A DNA stretch of 46,859 bases from Anaerolineales bacterium. Lineage in GTDB: Bacteria > Chloroflexota > Anaerolineae > Anaerolineales > E44-bin32. This document shows positions 8,953-16,909 of this stretch, one piece after another. The stretch spans positions 1 to 46,859 of the forward strand of contig JARRPX010000030.1 in assembly GCA_037382465.1 (NCBI GenBank). Direction: 5' to 3'. A program made the position numbers and the translations under genes. Within the stretch, counting starts at the first letter, position 1, and each line of letters begins with the position of its first letter. The notes beneath the pieces are model-generated. The model was not told where the DNA came from, did not search any database, and worked only from the letters and a program-made list of their open reading frames with translations.

Positions 8953-10887
8953 ATGCTAGAAACAATAACCTCCGTTTTAATCACTCTGAATCAGATCCTC
9001 GATGCTGGAAATACGATCACCGCATTCTCGTTACTTTTGTATACACTGACGTTCAACATCCGGGAACGCGTGGCGCAATCGCTGGCGTTGATGCTTCTGT
9101 GTGTCACCATCGTGTATTTCGGCGACGTGCTCACCAGCACGGCGACATCCAACGCCGAGATGCAGATTTGGCTTCGCTTCCAGTGGGTGGGAATCGCTTT
9201 TATTCCTGCGACCTTGCTGCAGCTTTCGGATGCGCTGCTCGCGGCTACCGGGCGTCCCTCCCGCGGGCGCAGAAGGCTTGTGATCTGGATCAGCTACATG
9301 ATTGGCAGCCTTGCTTTACTCAGTGTGGGGCGGCGGCAGGATATCGCCGTAGGCCTCCAGCAAGTGGACTCGATCGTTTACCTCACCCCGGGGCCCTGGT
9401 TTCCGATCTTTACGCTGTTCCTGCTCGTCATCGTCGGCTTCGCCGGCGTCAATCTGTGGAGATCGTACAGACGCTGCCTGACCCGAACGAGCAGGCGGCG
9501 CATGCGCTACCTGATGTTCGGATCGCTGGGTCCGCTGTTTGGATCGTTTCCGTTCATGATGGTGAGTCAATCGGCGTTCGCCGAACATACCTGGATCATC
9601 TGGGTGGCGATCACCTTGATCAACATGGCGGTTGCGATTCAAATGGTGATGGTCTCCTACTCCGTGTCCTACTTCGGCGTAAGCTATCCGGATCGGGTTG
9701 TGAAGAGTCGACTTTCGCAGTGGCTGCTGCGCGGACCGATAGTCGTTTCGACGGTGTTGGCCGTGACGGTCATTGTCAATCGTATCGGTGTGCTGATCGG
9801 CTATGAGAACAGCCGGGCCGTGCCGTTTGCCATGGTGGCGGTCTTGCTGCTGCTGCAGTACGTGATCACGATCGTGCGGCCGAAGATCGAGCGCTGGTTT
9901 TTTTACGGACGAGATCGGGGTGACGTCACGCGCTTGCAGTTGCTGGAAGACCATCTTCTGACCACCGGGGACCTGCGTCAATTCCTTGAATCGATACTCA
10001 ACGCAGGCTGCGACGTGCTCGGAGTGGGTTCGGCGTTCGTTGCCGTCGTCGGCCCGGAAGGATTGGAGCTCGAAGTTGCCGTCGGACCGGAAAACCCGTT
10101 CCGCGGTACGGATGAACCATCCCCACTTTTAATGACCCAAAATGAACGGCAGCATTTCGAGCATCTGGGCGCCGTATTCCTGTGGGACGTGTACTGGTTG
10201 ATTCCCATACATTTCATGCGCTCAGACGATGTGATCGGATTGGTCGGATTCCAGGCGCGCAGCGTGAAACCGGATTTCAGCCACGAAGAAGAGATCAGTA
10301 TCAAGGCGCTTGTCGATCGAGCGGCGGTGGCTCTGGCAGACCGGCTGCTGCAGCGTGAAGTATTCAGCGTCGTGGATCGTCTGGTTCCGGAGATGGAAGA
10401 AATTCAACGCATGCGAGCGGAATCAAGCTACGGCAGCGCGGAGTCGTTGGCGGAACCCATCGAAGATCTGCCTTCAGACAAGGATGTCGTCGAGCTCGTT
10501 CGCGATGCATTGGGGCATTATTGGGGTGGGCCGCGGCTCACGCGGAGTCCATTACTGGGATTACGCGTCGTACGCCGGGAGGTAGAGGATCACGAAAACA
10601 ACCCGGTCAACGCACTGCGGGCGATCCTGCGCCGTGCCATCGAACAGATTCGCCCGGAAGGCGACCGTCGTTTTACCGCCGAATGGATGCTATACAATAT
10701 TCTCGAGATGAAATTCCTCCAGGGACGCAAAGTGCGAGACGTTGCAATGCGCCTGGCAATGTCAGAGGCGGATTTATATCGCAAACAACGGATCGCCATC
10801 GAAGAGGTGGCCCGCGGAGTTACACAAATGGAGCGGGAAGTTGTCGCTTCGGAGTTGGGTGGGGAGGTGGATGATTCGAACGACTGA
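8953..10887 (+). CDS. 7TM-GAF membrane sensor with C-terminal helix-turn-helix-like region, no kinase
   Basis: The 644-residue protein begins with about eight hydrophobic helices (residues 1-320) arranged like the 7TM N-terminal region of some histidine kinases. A GAF-like domain follows (about 325-480: DLRQFLESILNAGCDVLG ... HEEEISIKALVDRAAVALADR). The remainder (480-644) contains no H-box, N-box or ATP lid, so it is not a kinase. Instead it ends with an element reading GRKVRDVAMRLAMSEADLYR followed by KQRIAIEEVARG, which resembles a sigma-region-4 or HTH helix pair. I infer a membrane-bound sensor acting directly on DNA or on a partner. The ligand is unknown. It lies 15 nt after the GNAT gene. 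Confidence 0.65.
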   Translation: MLETITSVLITLNQILDAGNTITAFSLLLYTLTFNIRERVAQSLALMLLCVTIVYFGDVLTSTATSNAEMQIWLRFQWVGIAFIPATLLQLSDALLAATGRPSRGRRRLVIWISYMIGSLALLSVGRRQDIAVGLQQVDSIVYLTPGPWFPIFTLFLLVIVGFAGVNLWRSYRRCLTRTSRRRMRYLMFGSLGPLFGSFPFMMVSQSAFAEHTWIIWVAITLINMAVAIQMVMVSYSVSYFGVSYPDRVVKSRLSQWLLRGPIVVSTVLAVTVIVNRIGVLIGYENSRAVPFAMVAVLLLLQYVITIVRPKIERWFFYGRDRGDVTRLQLLEDHLLTTGDLRQFLESILNAGCDVLGVGSAFVAVVGPEGLELEVAVGPENPFRGTDEPSPLLMTQNERQHFEHLGAVFLWDVYWLIPIHFMRSDDVIGLVGFQARSVKPDFSHEEEISIKALVDRAAVALADRLLQREVFSVVDRLVPEMEEIQRMRAESSYGSAESLAEPIEDLPSDKDVVELVRDALGHYWGGPRLTRSPLLGLRVVRREVEDHENNPVNALRAILRRAIEQIRPEGDRRFTAEWMLYNILEMKFLQGRKVRDVAMRLAMSEADLYRKQRIAIEEVARGVTQMEREVVASELGGEVDDSND

Positions 10888-10891
10888 CATT

Positions 10892-10919
10892 TTGCACTTT
10901 TTATGGAATAGAGTATCCT
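10892..10919 (+). promoter_or_regulatory. Possible promoter of the S1-domain gene
   Basis: TTGCAC, 16-nt spacer, TATCCT, ending 58 nt before the ATG. By-eye call with moderate hexamer matches. Confidence 0.3.
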
Positions 10920-10977
10920 ATTTTTAATTTTCGGTAGGGATACCCGCGTGAGAAATTGTAGCGATTGAGGACAGGCG

Positions 10978-11997
10978 ATGGACGAGGGTTTGGATAATGA
11001 ACGAATGGGGGGACCGCCGCAAATGGACGAATCTTGGTGGTCGGCAGTGCTGCAGGATGAAGGACGTTATCAATCGGCGGATCGAGAACGCTCGCCTCAA
11101 ACAAAGTGCGATAAAACGGACAACGTAGGCGACGCGCAGGATTGGACCTGGGCGAAAGATCTCTACGAGCGGGACGACACCGTCAATTTGAACGTCATCG
11201 GCTATAACCGCGGCGGATTGCTCGTCGAGGCTCGAAGTCTGCGCGGCTTCATTCCGGTCTCTCATCTCGTCGACGTTCAGCAGGATACCGATAACGATGA
11301 CTTTAGCGAACTGCTCGAGAGCATCGTAGGCAGTGAATTAACACTGAAGGTGATCGAGTTCGAACCAGAGCGAGGACGCCTCGTGTTTTCGGAACGCGCC
11401 GCGCTGGCCGGACCTGGAAAACGGATGGAATTGCTCGCAAATCTCAAGCCGGGAGAATGCGTGGAAGGGAAGGTCACGAACATCACCCGCTTCGGGGTCT
11501 TTGTGGACCTGGGCGGCGTCGAGGGTCTGGTCCATGTTTCCGAATTATCATGGGGCCGGGTGCGGCATCCATGTGATGTCGTCAATTGCGGTCAGACCTT
11601 AAAAGTTCACGTTCTCTCGGTCGATCGGGATCTGGGCCGGGTTGCTCTGAGTTTGAAAGATCTGCTTCCCGACCCATGGAATGCTGTCGATAGTCGTTAT
11701 CATGTCGGCGAAATCGTCGAGGGGACGGTAACCAACGTGGTCAAATTCGGGGCTTTCGTTGGCATCGAAGAAGGTTTGGAAGGCTTGATCCACGTCTCTG
11801 AACTGGGAGACGGCAACTTGCTGCACCCTCGCAACGTCGTGCGCGAGGGCGAAAAAGTGCGGGTTCGAATCATCCACATCGACGCAGAGGATCGTCGTTT
11901 GGGTTTGAGCTTACGGCAGGTGTCCCAACACGATGCTGATGATGATGCTGGCGAAGAAAACCCAGACTCCTCCGCGGATTATTCCTCAATCCTCTAG
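10978..11997 (+). CDS. S1-domain RNA-binding protein, ribosomal protein S1-like
   Basis: The 339-residue protein holds three S1 (OB-fold) repeats. The first is divergent (residues about 64-135, VNLNVIGYNRGGLLVEARSLRGFIPVSHL), the second is canonical (about 155-225, VEGKVTNITRFGVFVDLGGVEGLVHVSEL) and so is the third (about 243-315, VEGTVTNVVKFGAFVGIEEGLEGLIHVSEL region). A polar 60-residue N-terminus rich in Asp, Glu and Arg and an acidic C-terminus flank them. Full-length S1 usually has four to six repeats, so this is a short S1-like protein that probably binds mRNA, either as the organism's S1 or as a paralogue. A GAGGACAGG ribosome site precedes the ATG. Its stop is 71 nt before ftsK. Confidence 0.85.
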   Translation: MDEGLDNERMGGPPQMDESWWSAVLQDEGRYQSADRERSPQTKCDKTDNVGDAQDWTWAKDLYERDDTVNLNVIGYNRGGLLVEARSLRGFIPVSHLVDVQQDTDNDDFSELLESIVGSELTLKVIEFEPERGRLVFSERAALAGPGKRMELLANLKPGECVEGKVTNITRFGVFVDLGGVEGLVHVSELSWGRVRHPCDVVNCGQTLKVHVLSVDRDLGRVALSLKDLLPDPWNAVDSRYHVGEIVEGTVTNVVKFGAFVGIEEGLEGLIHVSELGDGNLLHPRNVVREGEKVRVRIIHIDAEDRRLGLSLRQVSQHDADDDAGEENPDSSADYSSIL

Positions 11998-12068
11998 CGG
12001 GAGACCGGTGAGTAATATCAGGGCAGCGCCTGCGCGCCCGTATTTACCTTTCTTGCGGACACAAGGGA

Positions 12069-14303
12069 ATGCGTATTACTGATTCGAAGGATGAACTTCG
12101 CAGCTCGAGCAGCGATTCGACCCCGTCGGATGCGGGAATCGGTTGGCTGATTCTCGAACGTGCCTTGCGCTACGCCGACGATATTGGAGGTATCGTTCTG
12201 GTGGCGGCGGCTCTGCTGACCGTCCTTGGTATCAGCGGAGGGACCCACGGCGGGTTGATCGATCCCTGGGCAGCTTTCATAAAGCGCTGGTTTGGCCTCG
12301 GTGCAATCTTGTTCCCGCTGGTGATGATATTTGGTGCGCTGCAGCTCTTCAACCGGCGTAGAGGCCGTCCCGTCGAGGTGAGATGGTCACAAATCATCGC
12401 CCTGGAACTGGCGATATTCGGCCTGCTGGCGATCTTCGCTTTCATTGACGGCATGGATTTGCCTCGAGCAGAGAGCGGCCATGCCGGTGGTATTGTGGGT
12501 TGGGGGATCGCCACGCTGCTGGATTCACTCGTCGGCGGAATCGTCAGCATCGCAGCGCTGCTGCTGTTGACCGCCGGCGCTGGTGTTTATGCGCTGCGAG
12601 GCGTGTTGGCGCGCTATGCGCTGCGCGTGCAGGAGACGGCAGAACGTACGACTTTACCGGCGGCGGCTTTTCCGGAGGAGGAAGTTCCGGAAGCGAGAGC
12701 CGCACGTTCGCAGTCAACACAAACGCGACAGCCCTCCATATCTCAACTTCCGCGTGCATACCGTAAGCATTTCAAGGTCGAGCAGGTGGTGGAGGACAGG
12801 CCGTCGAAACCTGCAGTGCGAGATGAACGCTTGCCTCCATTGGCCATGCTGGAAGCAGGCCGTGCGGTCAGCGTCACCGAAAAGGAAATCAACCTCGCGG
12901 CGGGCCTCATCGAAAAGACGTTGGCGGATTTTGGCATCCCGGTCCGGGTGGTGGATTTCAAAGCCGGACCTACGGTGACCCAGTTTGCCGTCGAACCCGG
13001 ATACGTCGAGACGGTCGCCATAGACGGGGAAGTACGGCGCAGCAAGGTGAGAGTGTCACAAATCTCTTCCCTGGCGAGCGACCTCGCCCTGGCGCTCTCG
13101 GCACCCACATTGCGGGTCGAAGCGCCTGTGCCGGGGCGGGCTTACGTGGGGATCGAGGTGCCAAACCGCAGCCCGGCGGTCGTGCGTCTACGGGGTATTC
13201 TCGAATCCGACGAATTCCAATCCGCCAAATCTCCGCTGACGATCGCATTGGGCCGCAATGTTTCCGGTAAGGCGGTCGTCGGCGATCTGGCTTCGATGCC
13301 GCACTTGTTGATCGCCGGTACCACGGGTTCCGGCAAGTCGGTGTGCATCACCGCCTTGACGACCACCCTGGCGTTCGAAAATTCGCCGGAAGACCTGCGC
13401 TTCGTGATGATCGATCCCAAAATGGTCGAACTGCTGCGCTTCAACGGGTTGCCGCACCTTATCGGCAAGGTTGAAACTGATTTGGAACGCATCACCGGGG
13501 TGCTGCGTTGGTGTATGATCGAGATGGATCGCCGTTATCGTCTGCTGGAGGAGGTAAAGGCGCGTGACATCGATTCCTACAATCGAAAAGTCAGGCGCAA
13601 ACGGAATGCGGAGCGTCTGCCGCGCATCGTGGTGATGATCGATGAACTCGCCGATGTGATGATGATGGCTCCCGATCAAACGGAACAAACCCTGGTGCGT
13701 TTGGCCCAGATGGCGCGTGCGGTCGGAATTCACCTTGTGCTGGCGACGCAACGGCCGAGCACCGACATCCTCACCGGCCTGATTAAAGCCAATTTCCCGG
13801 CAAGGATTTCGTTCGCGGTAGCGTCCAGCGTCGATTCGCGCGTCATTCTGGACGGCTCTGGTGCGGAAACGCTGCTGGGCCGCGGCGATATGCTCTTCCT
13901 GTCGCCCGAAGCGGGAGCGCCGGTACGCCTGCAGGGCGTTTTCGTCAGCGATCGCGAGATCGAAGGTCTGGTGGAGTACTGGCGCAATGAGGTGGGCGTA
14001 CGCTACCAGAGCGAAAAACCGCCCTGGGACGATTTGATCGCACGCATCGCCATGGTCGAGGAGCGCGATGAAATCATCGAACAGGCGATCGCGCTCGTCA
14101 AGGAAAAGCGAGAAGCCAGCGCCTCCATGCTGCAGCGCGGCTTGCGTATCGGCTATCCCCGCGCAGCCAGATTGATGGACGAACTCGAGGAATTGGGCGT
14201 GGTGGGACGTCCACAATCGGGCGGCCGCACGCGCGAGGTACTCATCGGCATGGACGACGATCCGCTCATGGATCAAGTCGAGGATGAGGACGACGATGCT
14301 TGA
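12069..14303 (+). CDS. ftsK: DNA translocase FtsK/SpoIIIE
   Basis: FtsK/SpoIIIE is the hexameric motor that pumps chromosomal DNA through the division septum. The 744-residue protein has four hydrophobic helices in residues 35-175, a linker, the alpha domain (about 255-360), the RecA-like beta motor with Walker A GTTGSGKS (417-424) and Walker B VVMIDELADVMM, and the winged-helix gamma domain at the C-terminus (ASMLQRGLRIGYPRAARLMD), the module that reads polarity sequences. This is the short-linker SpoIIIE-like form. The AAGGGA before the ATG is only a few nt away, too close for a normal ribosome site, but no better start is visible. It begins a run of envelope and lipid genes. Confidence 0.96.
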   Translation: MRITDSKDELRSSSSDSTPSDAGIGWLILERALRYADDIGGIVLVAAALLTVLGISGGTHGGLIDPWAAFIKRWFGLGAILFPLVMIFGALQLFNRRRGRPVEVRWSQIIALELAIFGLLAIFAFIDGMDLPRAESGHAGGIVGWGIATLLDSLVGGIVSIAALLLLTAGAGVYALRGVLARYALRVQETAERTTLPAAAFPEEEVPEARAARSQSTQTRQPSISQLPRAYRKHFKVEQVVEDRPSKPAVRDERLPPLAMLEAGRAVSVTEKEINLAAGLIEKTLADFGIPVRVVDFKAGPTVTQFAVEPGYVETVAIDGEVRRSKVRVSQISSLASDLALALSAPTLRVEAPVPGRAYVGIEVPNRSPAVVRLRGILESDEFQSAKSPLTIALGRNVSGKAVVGDLASMPHLLIAGTTGSGKSVCITALTTTLAFENSPEDLRFVMIDPKMVELLRFNGLPHLIGKVETDLERITGVLRWCMIEMDRRYRLLEEVKARDIDSYNRKVRRKRNAERLPRIVVMIDELADVMMMAPDQTEQTLVRLAQMARAVGIHLVLATQRPSTDILTGLIKANFPARISFAVASSVDSRVILDGSGAETLLGRGDMLFLSPEAGAPVRLQGVFVSDREIEGLVEYWRNEVGVRYQSEKPPWDDLIARIAMVEERDEIIEQAIALVKEKREASASMLQRGLRIGYPRAARLMDELEELGVVGRPQSGGRTREVLIGMDDDPLMDQVEDEDDDA

Positions 14304-14349
14304 CTGGACCGATAAGCGGCGTTAGGATTGCACGACCCAAGGAGAATTC

Positions 14350-14964
14350 ATGCAGGTTGATGACACAGCACGCGCAGAAAAGCCGACGCTCACTGACATG
14401 CTGCGGGTCCGTTTCAAGGGTGTGGTCGATCCGGCCGCTAGGTTCATCGGACGGCTTGGAATCACTCCCAACATGCTCACGTTGACCGGCCTGGCGGGCA
14501 ACATCGTTGCGGCTTTCTTCCTCTCACGGGGCGAATTGTTGGTCGGTGGATTGATCATTCTACTCGTAGGCCCATTGGATGCATTGGATGGCGCCCTGGC
14601 GCGTCTGCGGGACGAGCCATCCCCTTTCGGGGCTTTCCTCGACTCGGTAACCGACCGCTATTCGGAACTGTTCATCTTCGGCGGATTGATGCTCTATTAC
14701 GTGCAACGCGGGGATTGGCTCTGGGCTAGTGTGGTGTACGCCGCGGCTGCGGGTTCGGTTCTCGTTTCCTATACCCGCGCCCGTGCGGAAGGCGTCGGTT
14801 TCATGGCCAAGTATGGGCTGCTGACGCGCGCCGAGCGTTTTGTCATCCTGATCCCCAGTTTGATTTTCAACTTTGCAGAGATCGGTCTTGCACTGATCGC
14901 GATCTTCGCTAATTTTACGGCCCTACAGCGCATCTATCACGTCCGTCAACAAGCTCGAGATTGA
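14350..14964 (+). CDS. CDP-alcohol phosphatidyltransferase
   Basis: These integral membrane enzymes transfer a phosphatidyl group from CDP-diacylglycerol to an alcohol. The complete signature D-x2-DG-x2-AR-x8-G-x3-D-x3-D is present: D77, D80, G81, A84, R85, G94, D98 and D102. About six hydrophobic helices fit the 204-residue length. The acceptor (glycerol-3-phosphate, inositol-phosphate or another) cannot be read from the motif; the single-domain size and ITPNMLTLTGL start resemble phosphatidylinositol-phosphate or PgsA-type synthases. A strong AAGGAG site lies 7 nt before the ATG. It sits between ftsK (46 nt) and lgt (22 nt), likely an operon of membrane-biogenesis genes. Confidence 0.92.
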   Translation: MQVDDTARAEKPTLTDMLRVRFKGVVDPAARFIGRLGITPNMLTLTGLAGNIVAAFFLSRGELLVGGLIILLVGPLDALDGALARLRDEPSPFGAFLDSVTDRYSELFIFGGLMLYYVQRGDWLWASVVYAAAAGSVLVSYTRARAEGVGFMAKYGLLTRAERFVILIPSLIFNFAEIGLALIAIFANFTALQRIYHVRQQARD

Positions 14965-14986
14965 CAATTCGACTTTCGAGGTTCTT

Positions 14987-15793
14987 ATGATCACTATCGA
15001 CGCGCAAGGCATTCACATCGGTATCCTCTACTTCCGTTTCTACGGCATGATCATCATGTTCGGAGCGGTCATGGCGGCGTGGCTGGCACAGCGCATGCTG
15101 CGCAAGATGGGCCAGGATCCGGAAATGGTCTGGGATGGCTTTTTCTGGGTCATCATATTCGGCATCATCGGTGCCAGAATCTATCACGTGCTGACCCCCT
15201 CGAAATACTCTGGTATCACGACCGAGTACTACCTGCATCATCCGCTGCAGATTTTGAAGATGTGGGACGGCGGACTGGGCATGCCGGGTGCGATCATCGG
15301 CGGCGCAATAGGGATTTACATCTTCGCCAAACGACGGGGAATTTCCTTTGCCATGCTGCTGGATGCGGCTGCGCCGGGCGTCGCGCTGGCGCAAGCTATC
15401 GGCCGCTGGGGCAATTTCGTCAACCAGGAGCTGTACGGGCAACCGACCGACGTGCCGTGGTGCATCAAGATCGATCCGGCTCATCGTCTTCCGGGATACG
15501 GAGAGTTCGATTGTTTTCATCCCCTTTTCCTGTACGAGTCGATCTGGAACTTGCTGAATATGTTTTTTCTGCTGTGGCTGTTCCGCAAGTACCGGAAGAA
15601 TCTCATCAATGGGGACCTGTTCCTGGTTTACATGATTACTTACCCGATCGGACGATTCCTGCTGGAATATCTGCGTCTGGATTACGTTCAGATCGCAGGT
15701 ATCAATTTCAACCAGGCGTTGATGCTCGTCGTGGCGATCCTGGTGGCCTCCTTTCTTGTCATCCGTCATCGTCGAAAGCCGAAGACAACCTGA
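14987..15793 (+). CDS. lgt: Prolipoprotein diacylglyceryl transferase
   Basis: Lgt moves diacylglycerol from phosphatidylglycerol to the lipobox cysteine of prolipoproteins, the first step of lipoprotein maturation. The 268-residue, roughly seven-helix protein contains the Lgt signature GRWGNFVNQELYG, an upstream FRFYGMIIMFG segment, DGGLGMPGAIIGG, HPLFLYESIWN and IGRFLLEYLRLD, which supply the conserved Arg and Glu residues. At the site where E. coli Lgt has His103 (SFHGG) this protein has Pro, a position that also varies in other phyla. Its neighbour upstream makes phospholipid, consistent with supply of the phosphatidyl donor. The stop is followed by a 177-nt spacer. Confidence 0.95.
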   Translation: MITIDAQGIHIGILYFRFYGMIIMFGAVMAAWLAQRMLRKMGQDPEMVWDGFFWVIIFGIIGARIYHVLTPSKYSGITTEYYLHHPLQILKMWDGGLGMPGAIIGGAIGIYIFAKRRGISFAMLLDAAAPGVALAQAIGRWGNFVNQELYGQPTDVPWCIKIDPAHRLPGYGEFDCFHPLFLYESIWNLLNMFFLLWLFRKYRKNLINGDLFLVYMITYPIGRFLLEYLRLDYVQIAGINFNQALMLVVAILVASFLVIRHRRKPKTT

Positions 15794-15935
15794 GTCGATT
15801 TCCTTTCCAGCTTCGCGCACGTGTCGGAGATCGTCCTTCATTGGGTTGAAAATTGGTCTCCTTCACAAGTACGCTCAATGCAGCCGTACGTAGTTAAAAT
15901 GGGACGTTCTACCCGATTGTGAGCGTTTCTCCATG

Positions 15936-15964
15936 CTGATATACTTCATCGCACAGGATATGTA
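15936..15964 (+). promoter_or_regulatory. Promoter with -10 box 6 nt before the ABC ATPase start (leaderless candidate)
   Basis: CTGATA, 17-nt spacer, TATGTA, then six bases and the ATG at 15971. Transcription would start on or next to the ATG. The only AGGA lies about 12 nt from the ATG, too far for a good ribosome site. Confidence 0.45.
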
Positions 15965-15970
15965 CCGGCG

Positions 15971-16909
15971 ATGATTGAGACGTTTAATTTAACCAAGCGT
16001 TTTGGAGACCTGACGGCGGTCGACGATCTCTGTCTCCGGGTTGAACCCGGAGAAGTGTTGGCGCTGCTCGGACCGAACGGTGCCGGGAAGACGACCGCCA
16101 TTCGCATGATCGCCTCGATCTTGCAGCCAACCAGTGGACGTGCGCTAATTCTCGGATTCGATACGGCCACCCAGGCGGTGGAGATTCGTCGTTCGATCGG
16201 ACTGCTCACCGAACATCATGGCCTCTACACGCGCATGCGAGTTGCCGAATATTTGGAATTTTTTGGAAGGATCTACGGTCTCCCCGAGGAAGTCATCGAC
16301 GAGCGGATCGAGGATCTGCTACGCCGCTACGGCCTGCACGAAGCTCGAGAGCTACGTCTGGGGCATTATTCGAAGGGGATGCGCCAGAAATTGGCGCTGG
16401 TGCGGGCGATGCTTCACGATCCGCCGATATTGCTCCTGGATGAACCGACATCGGCGATGGATCCATCGAGTGCGCATATGGTGCGTGAAAGCATCCGCGG
16501 TTTCCGTTCGACGCGGCGTACGATCATCGTATGCACGCACAACCTGCATGAGGCGGAGCTGCTGGCCGATCGCATCGCCATCATCCGCAAGGGAAAGATC
16601 ATTGCGGAAGGCAGTCCTGCATACCTGAAACGATCTCTGCTCGGGTCTCCCGTGTGGGAGTTGCGTGTAGCCGACGTCCTGGACGGCGCGGTGGATGTTC
16701 TCCCGGCAGATTTAGAACCCATCGCAAGTGGTGAAAATTGGCTGCGTTATCATACGGAACAGCCGGAAACGGATAATCCCCGCATTCTTCGCGCTATGGT
16801 AGAGGCTGGATTGTCTGTCGTGACGCTTGCGGAAGTCGAGCGCAGCCTGGAGGACGTGTATCTGCAGGTCGTCGGCAGGGATGGAGTATCGAGGATAGAG
16901 GGCGAGTGA
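15971..16909 (+). CDS. ABC transporter ATP-binding protein (ABC-2 exporter type)
   Basis: The 312-residue nucleotide-binding subunit has Walker A GPNGAGKT (residues 34-41), an ABC signature written YSKGMRQK instead of LSGGQ, Walker B ILLLDEPTSAMDP, and the switch His in CTHNLHEAE. The variant signature and the roughly 90-residue C-terminal extension are usual for DrrA/NatA-like exporters. It overlaps the permease gene by four bases (GTGA), so the two are translationally coupled. Substrate is unknown; lipids, ions or antibiotics are handled by this class. Confidence 0.93.
   Translation: MIETFNLTKRFGDLTAVDDLCLRVEPGEVLALLGPNGAGKTTAIRMIASILQPTSGRALILGFDTATQAVEIRRSIGLLTEHHGLYTRMRVAEYLEFFGRIYGLPEEVIDERIEDLLRRYGLHEARELRLGHYSKGMRQKLALVRAMLHDPPILLLDEPTSAMDPSSAHMVRESIRGFRSTRRTIIVCTHNLHEAELLADRIAIIRKGKIIAEGSPAYLKRSLLGSPVWELRVADVLDGAVDVLPADLEPIASGENWLRYHTEQPETDNPRILRAMVEAGLSVVTLAEVERSLEDVYLQVVGRDGVSRIEGE

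Noticed and set aside
13188-14276. Long open frame on the minus strand inside ftsK
   Set aside because: Lies opposite the conserved motor and gamma domains of ftsK, with no domain or ribosome site; an antisense shadow.
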